Source: Pythium myriotylum (lineage: Eukaryota > Oomycota > Peronosporomycetes > Pythiales > Pythiaceae). From it: a DNA stretch of 64,000 nucleotides. Shown here piece after piece: positions 63,043-64,000 of this stretch; position 1 is the stretch's first letter; each line of letters begins with the position of its first letter. The notes beneath the pieces were generated by a model. That model was not told where the DNA came from and did no database searches. It was given only the letters and a program-made list of their open reading frames with translations. The translations under genes were made by a program, and so were the position numbers. The stretch covers positions 932,501 to 996,500 of the forward strand of contig JALJCQ010000030.1 in the NCBI GenBank assembly GCA_023091665.1, read 5' to 3'.

Positions 63043-63303
63043 TGTTGGAATGAACACAGCAAGACTCTATTGAATAAAAGTTCCCTTTATTATTCGTTCC
63101 CTTTAATCCTAGTTGCTAGCTCTAGACGTGCTCAGTCTGAAGCAAAAAGGAAAGTGAGCTCCACTTTCCTCGCTTCTTGTTCCTCATCGCACTGGTTGTT
63201 GGCCTCGGTCAGGCCGGAGAGGTTGCCACCCATCCGTCCAGTCTGACCGAGGCCTTTACCGAATTGCACTTGTATAAAACTGTATTAAACATAGAGTCTA
63301 ACA
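63043..63303 (-). repeat. 5' LTR of the copia element
   Basis: 261 bp, near-identical to 57720-57980; differences cluster near 63095-63110. On the minus strand it is the 5' LTR and carries the element's promoter. Confidence 0.95.
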
Positions 63304-63308
63304 GTATC

Positions 63309-64000
63309 ATACAAAAAAAATGGATTGACCGTCACCCCCTTCCGATTCCTTCCTCTTCGTGCTCATAGATAAAACACACGATCAAACAAAAAACCGTCCG
63401 AACCGCACCAACTAACTACTTACCACAGCTAAAACAAACACTGGAGGAAATGATCACCTCTCCCTCGCGAATATGTGGTGTATGTGAACAGCCAGTTGAC
63501 AGGAATCCTCGCCACTCTCTTGGCCATATTAAACTCGACTATTTCTGCTCAACTCGAGCGCTGGTGTGCGTGGTAATCGACACGGTTGCAACGAGAGCAA
63601 ATCTCGGCACAGACCGACTGTCTTTCGCACACGTCACTATGTGCCCGCCACCATTGTGATACTCTCGCTGGTACACCTAAGGATGCACCCAGCTAATTTG
63701 ATAGGACTCAGCGGAGTAATAACCTGAAAGGATCCAGCAGAACGTAGAAGCACGCGTCCGGTCCGAACTACAGTACCCATGTTTGTATGTCCAGTGCTTC
63801 GCTCCCGGTCTTGGCGACCTGCAGGTCTTCCTTCATTTTTTCAAGAGGCAACCAACACGGTACTGTTTTTTTCTGGCCTACTGGACAGAGTCGAACTGAA
63901 CCGATGCTTGCGCCCGTTTGCCCGTGGTTGCCGGGCAGGCCAGTGGCCTGCCTGACACTCGGATGTGATACCTCCTCAAGGTGATATGGATACAGATCAG
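63309..64000. repeat. Third, geneless copy of the segmental duplication
   Basis: 63325-63440 resembles the DNA downstream of C2H2 copies 4 and 5 (CACCAACTAACTA...AGCTAAAACAAACACT), then joins directly to sequence homologous to 47653-48468. The C2H2 gene itself is missing. A 9-bp palindrome lies at 63934-63952. The window ends inside the repeat. Confidence 0.75.

Larger units (their letters stand above)
57715..63308 (-). mobile_element. Complete Ty1/copia LTR retrotransposon with target-site duplications
   Basis: The element is 57720-63303 (5584 bp), on the minus strand, bounded by 261-bp LTRs (TG...CA ends) and flanked by identical GTATC at 57715-57719 and 63304-63308. A purine tract (AGTGGGAG) lies directly next to the 3' LTR (57981-57988). 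The LTRs differ in a cluster of about five bases by my reading. The protein order gag-protease-integrase-reverse transcriptase-RNase H is that of Ty1/copia. One in-frame stop interrupts the polyprotein at 58535. Confidence 0.95.

Overview
The window looks like nuclear DNA of an oomycete (Phytophthora/Pythium-like). Evidence: coding-dense, often intronless long genes; short introns (about 55-90 bp) with GTRNGT donors and CTAAC/CTGAC branch sites; and a gene set typical of these organisms (ACT-domain TKL kinase, secreted expansin-like and GH17 cell-wall proteins, lineage-specific polytopic membrane proteins, a centriolin-like LRR/coiled-coil/C2 protein, copia, hAT and RNase H-bearing LINE elements). 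The species was not determined.

Layout. 1-34 kb is mostly ordinary gene space: a small spliced membrane-anchored protein (107-637, -), a ten-exon ACT-TKL kinase (2041-5127, +), two adjacent membrane proteins (5410-9021 and 9129-11093, -), a secreted DPBB/expansin-like protein (11587-12447, +), a damaged tandem family of polytopic membrane proteins (12525-19358, -), a TCD1/2-like t6A dehydratase (19789-21054, +), an LRR protein (21370-22432, +), a protein with a domain otherwise known as plant-specific TIGR01589 (22569-23754, -), a 1693-aa LRR/coiled-coil/C2 protein (24501-29582, +), TAF6 (29807-31290, +), a GH17 glucanase (31390-32700, -) and a small zinc-ribbon protein (32880-33299, -).

35-64 kb is accessory, repeat-rich DNA. 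Five intronless TFIIIA-type C2H2 genes (35.4, 37.7, 43.5, 46.1 and 51.0 kb) form one family with a shared C-terminal tail and signs of gene conversion and mosaicism. Two copies sit in a segmental duplication (about 46.0-48.5 and 50.8-54.2 kb; a third, geneless piece at 63.3-64.0 kb). The duplication has been hit by 5'-truncated LINEs carrying RNase H domains; one insertion has its empty site preserved in the sister copy. An 860-bp hAT deletion derivative with an 8-bp target duplication (55210-56069) and a complete 5584-bp Ty1/copia element with identical 5-bp target duplications and one in-frame stop (57720-63303) complete the region.

A recurrent unexplained feature is a set of near-perfect palindromes (14676, 17941, 24079, 52821, 54684 and 55092), including an 84-bp perfect one and one lying exactly at the join between a hAT fragment and a 444-bp duplicated gene fragment. 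Spliced models were built by hand from reading frame and splice signals. Family names are by motif recognition only, without database searches.
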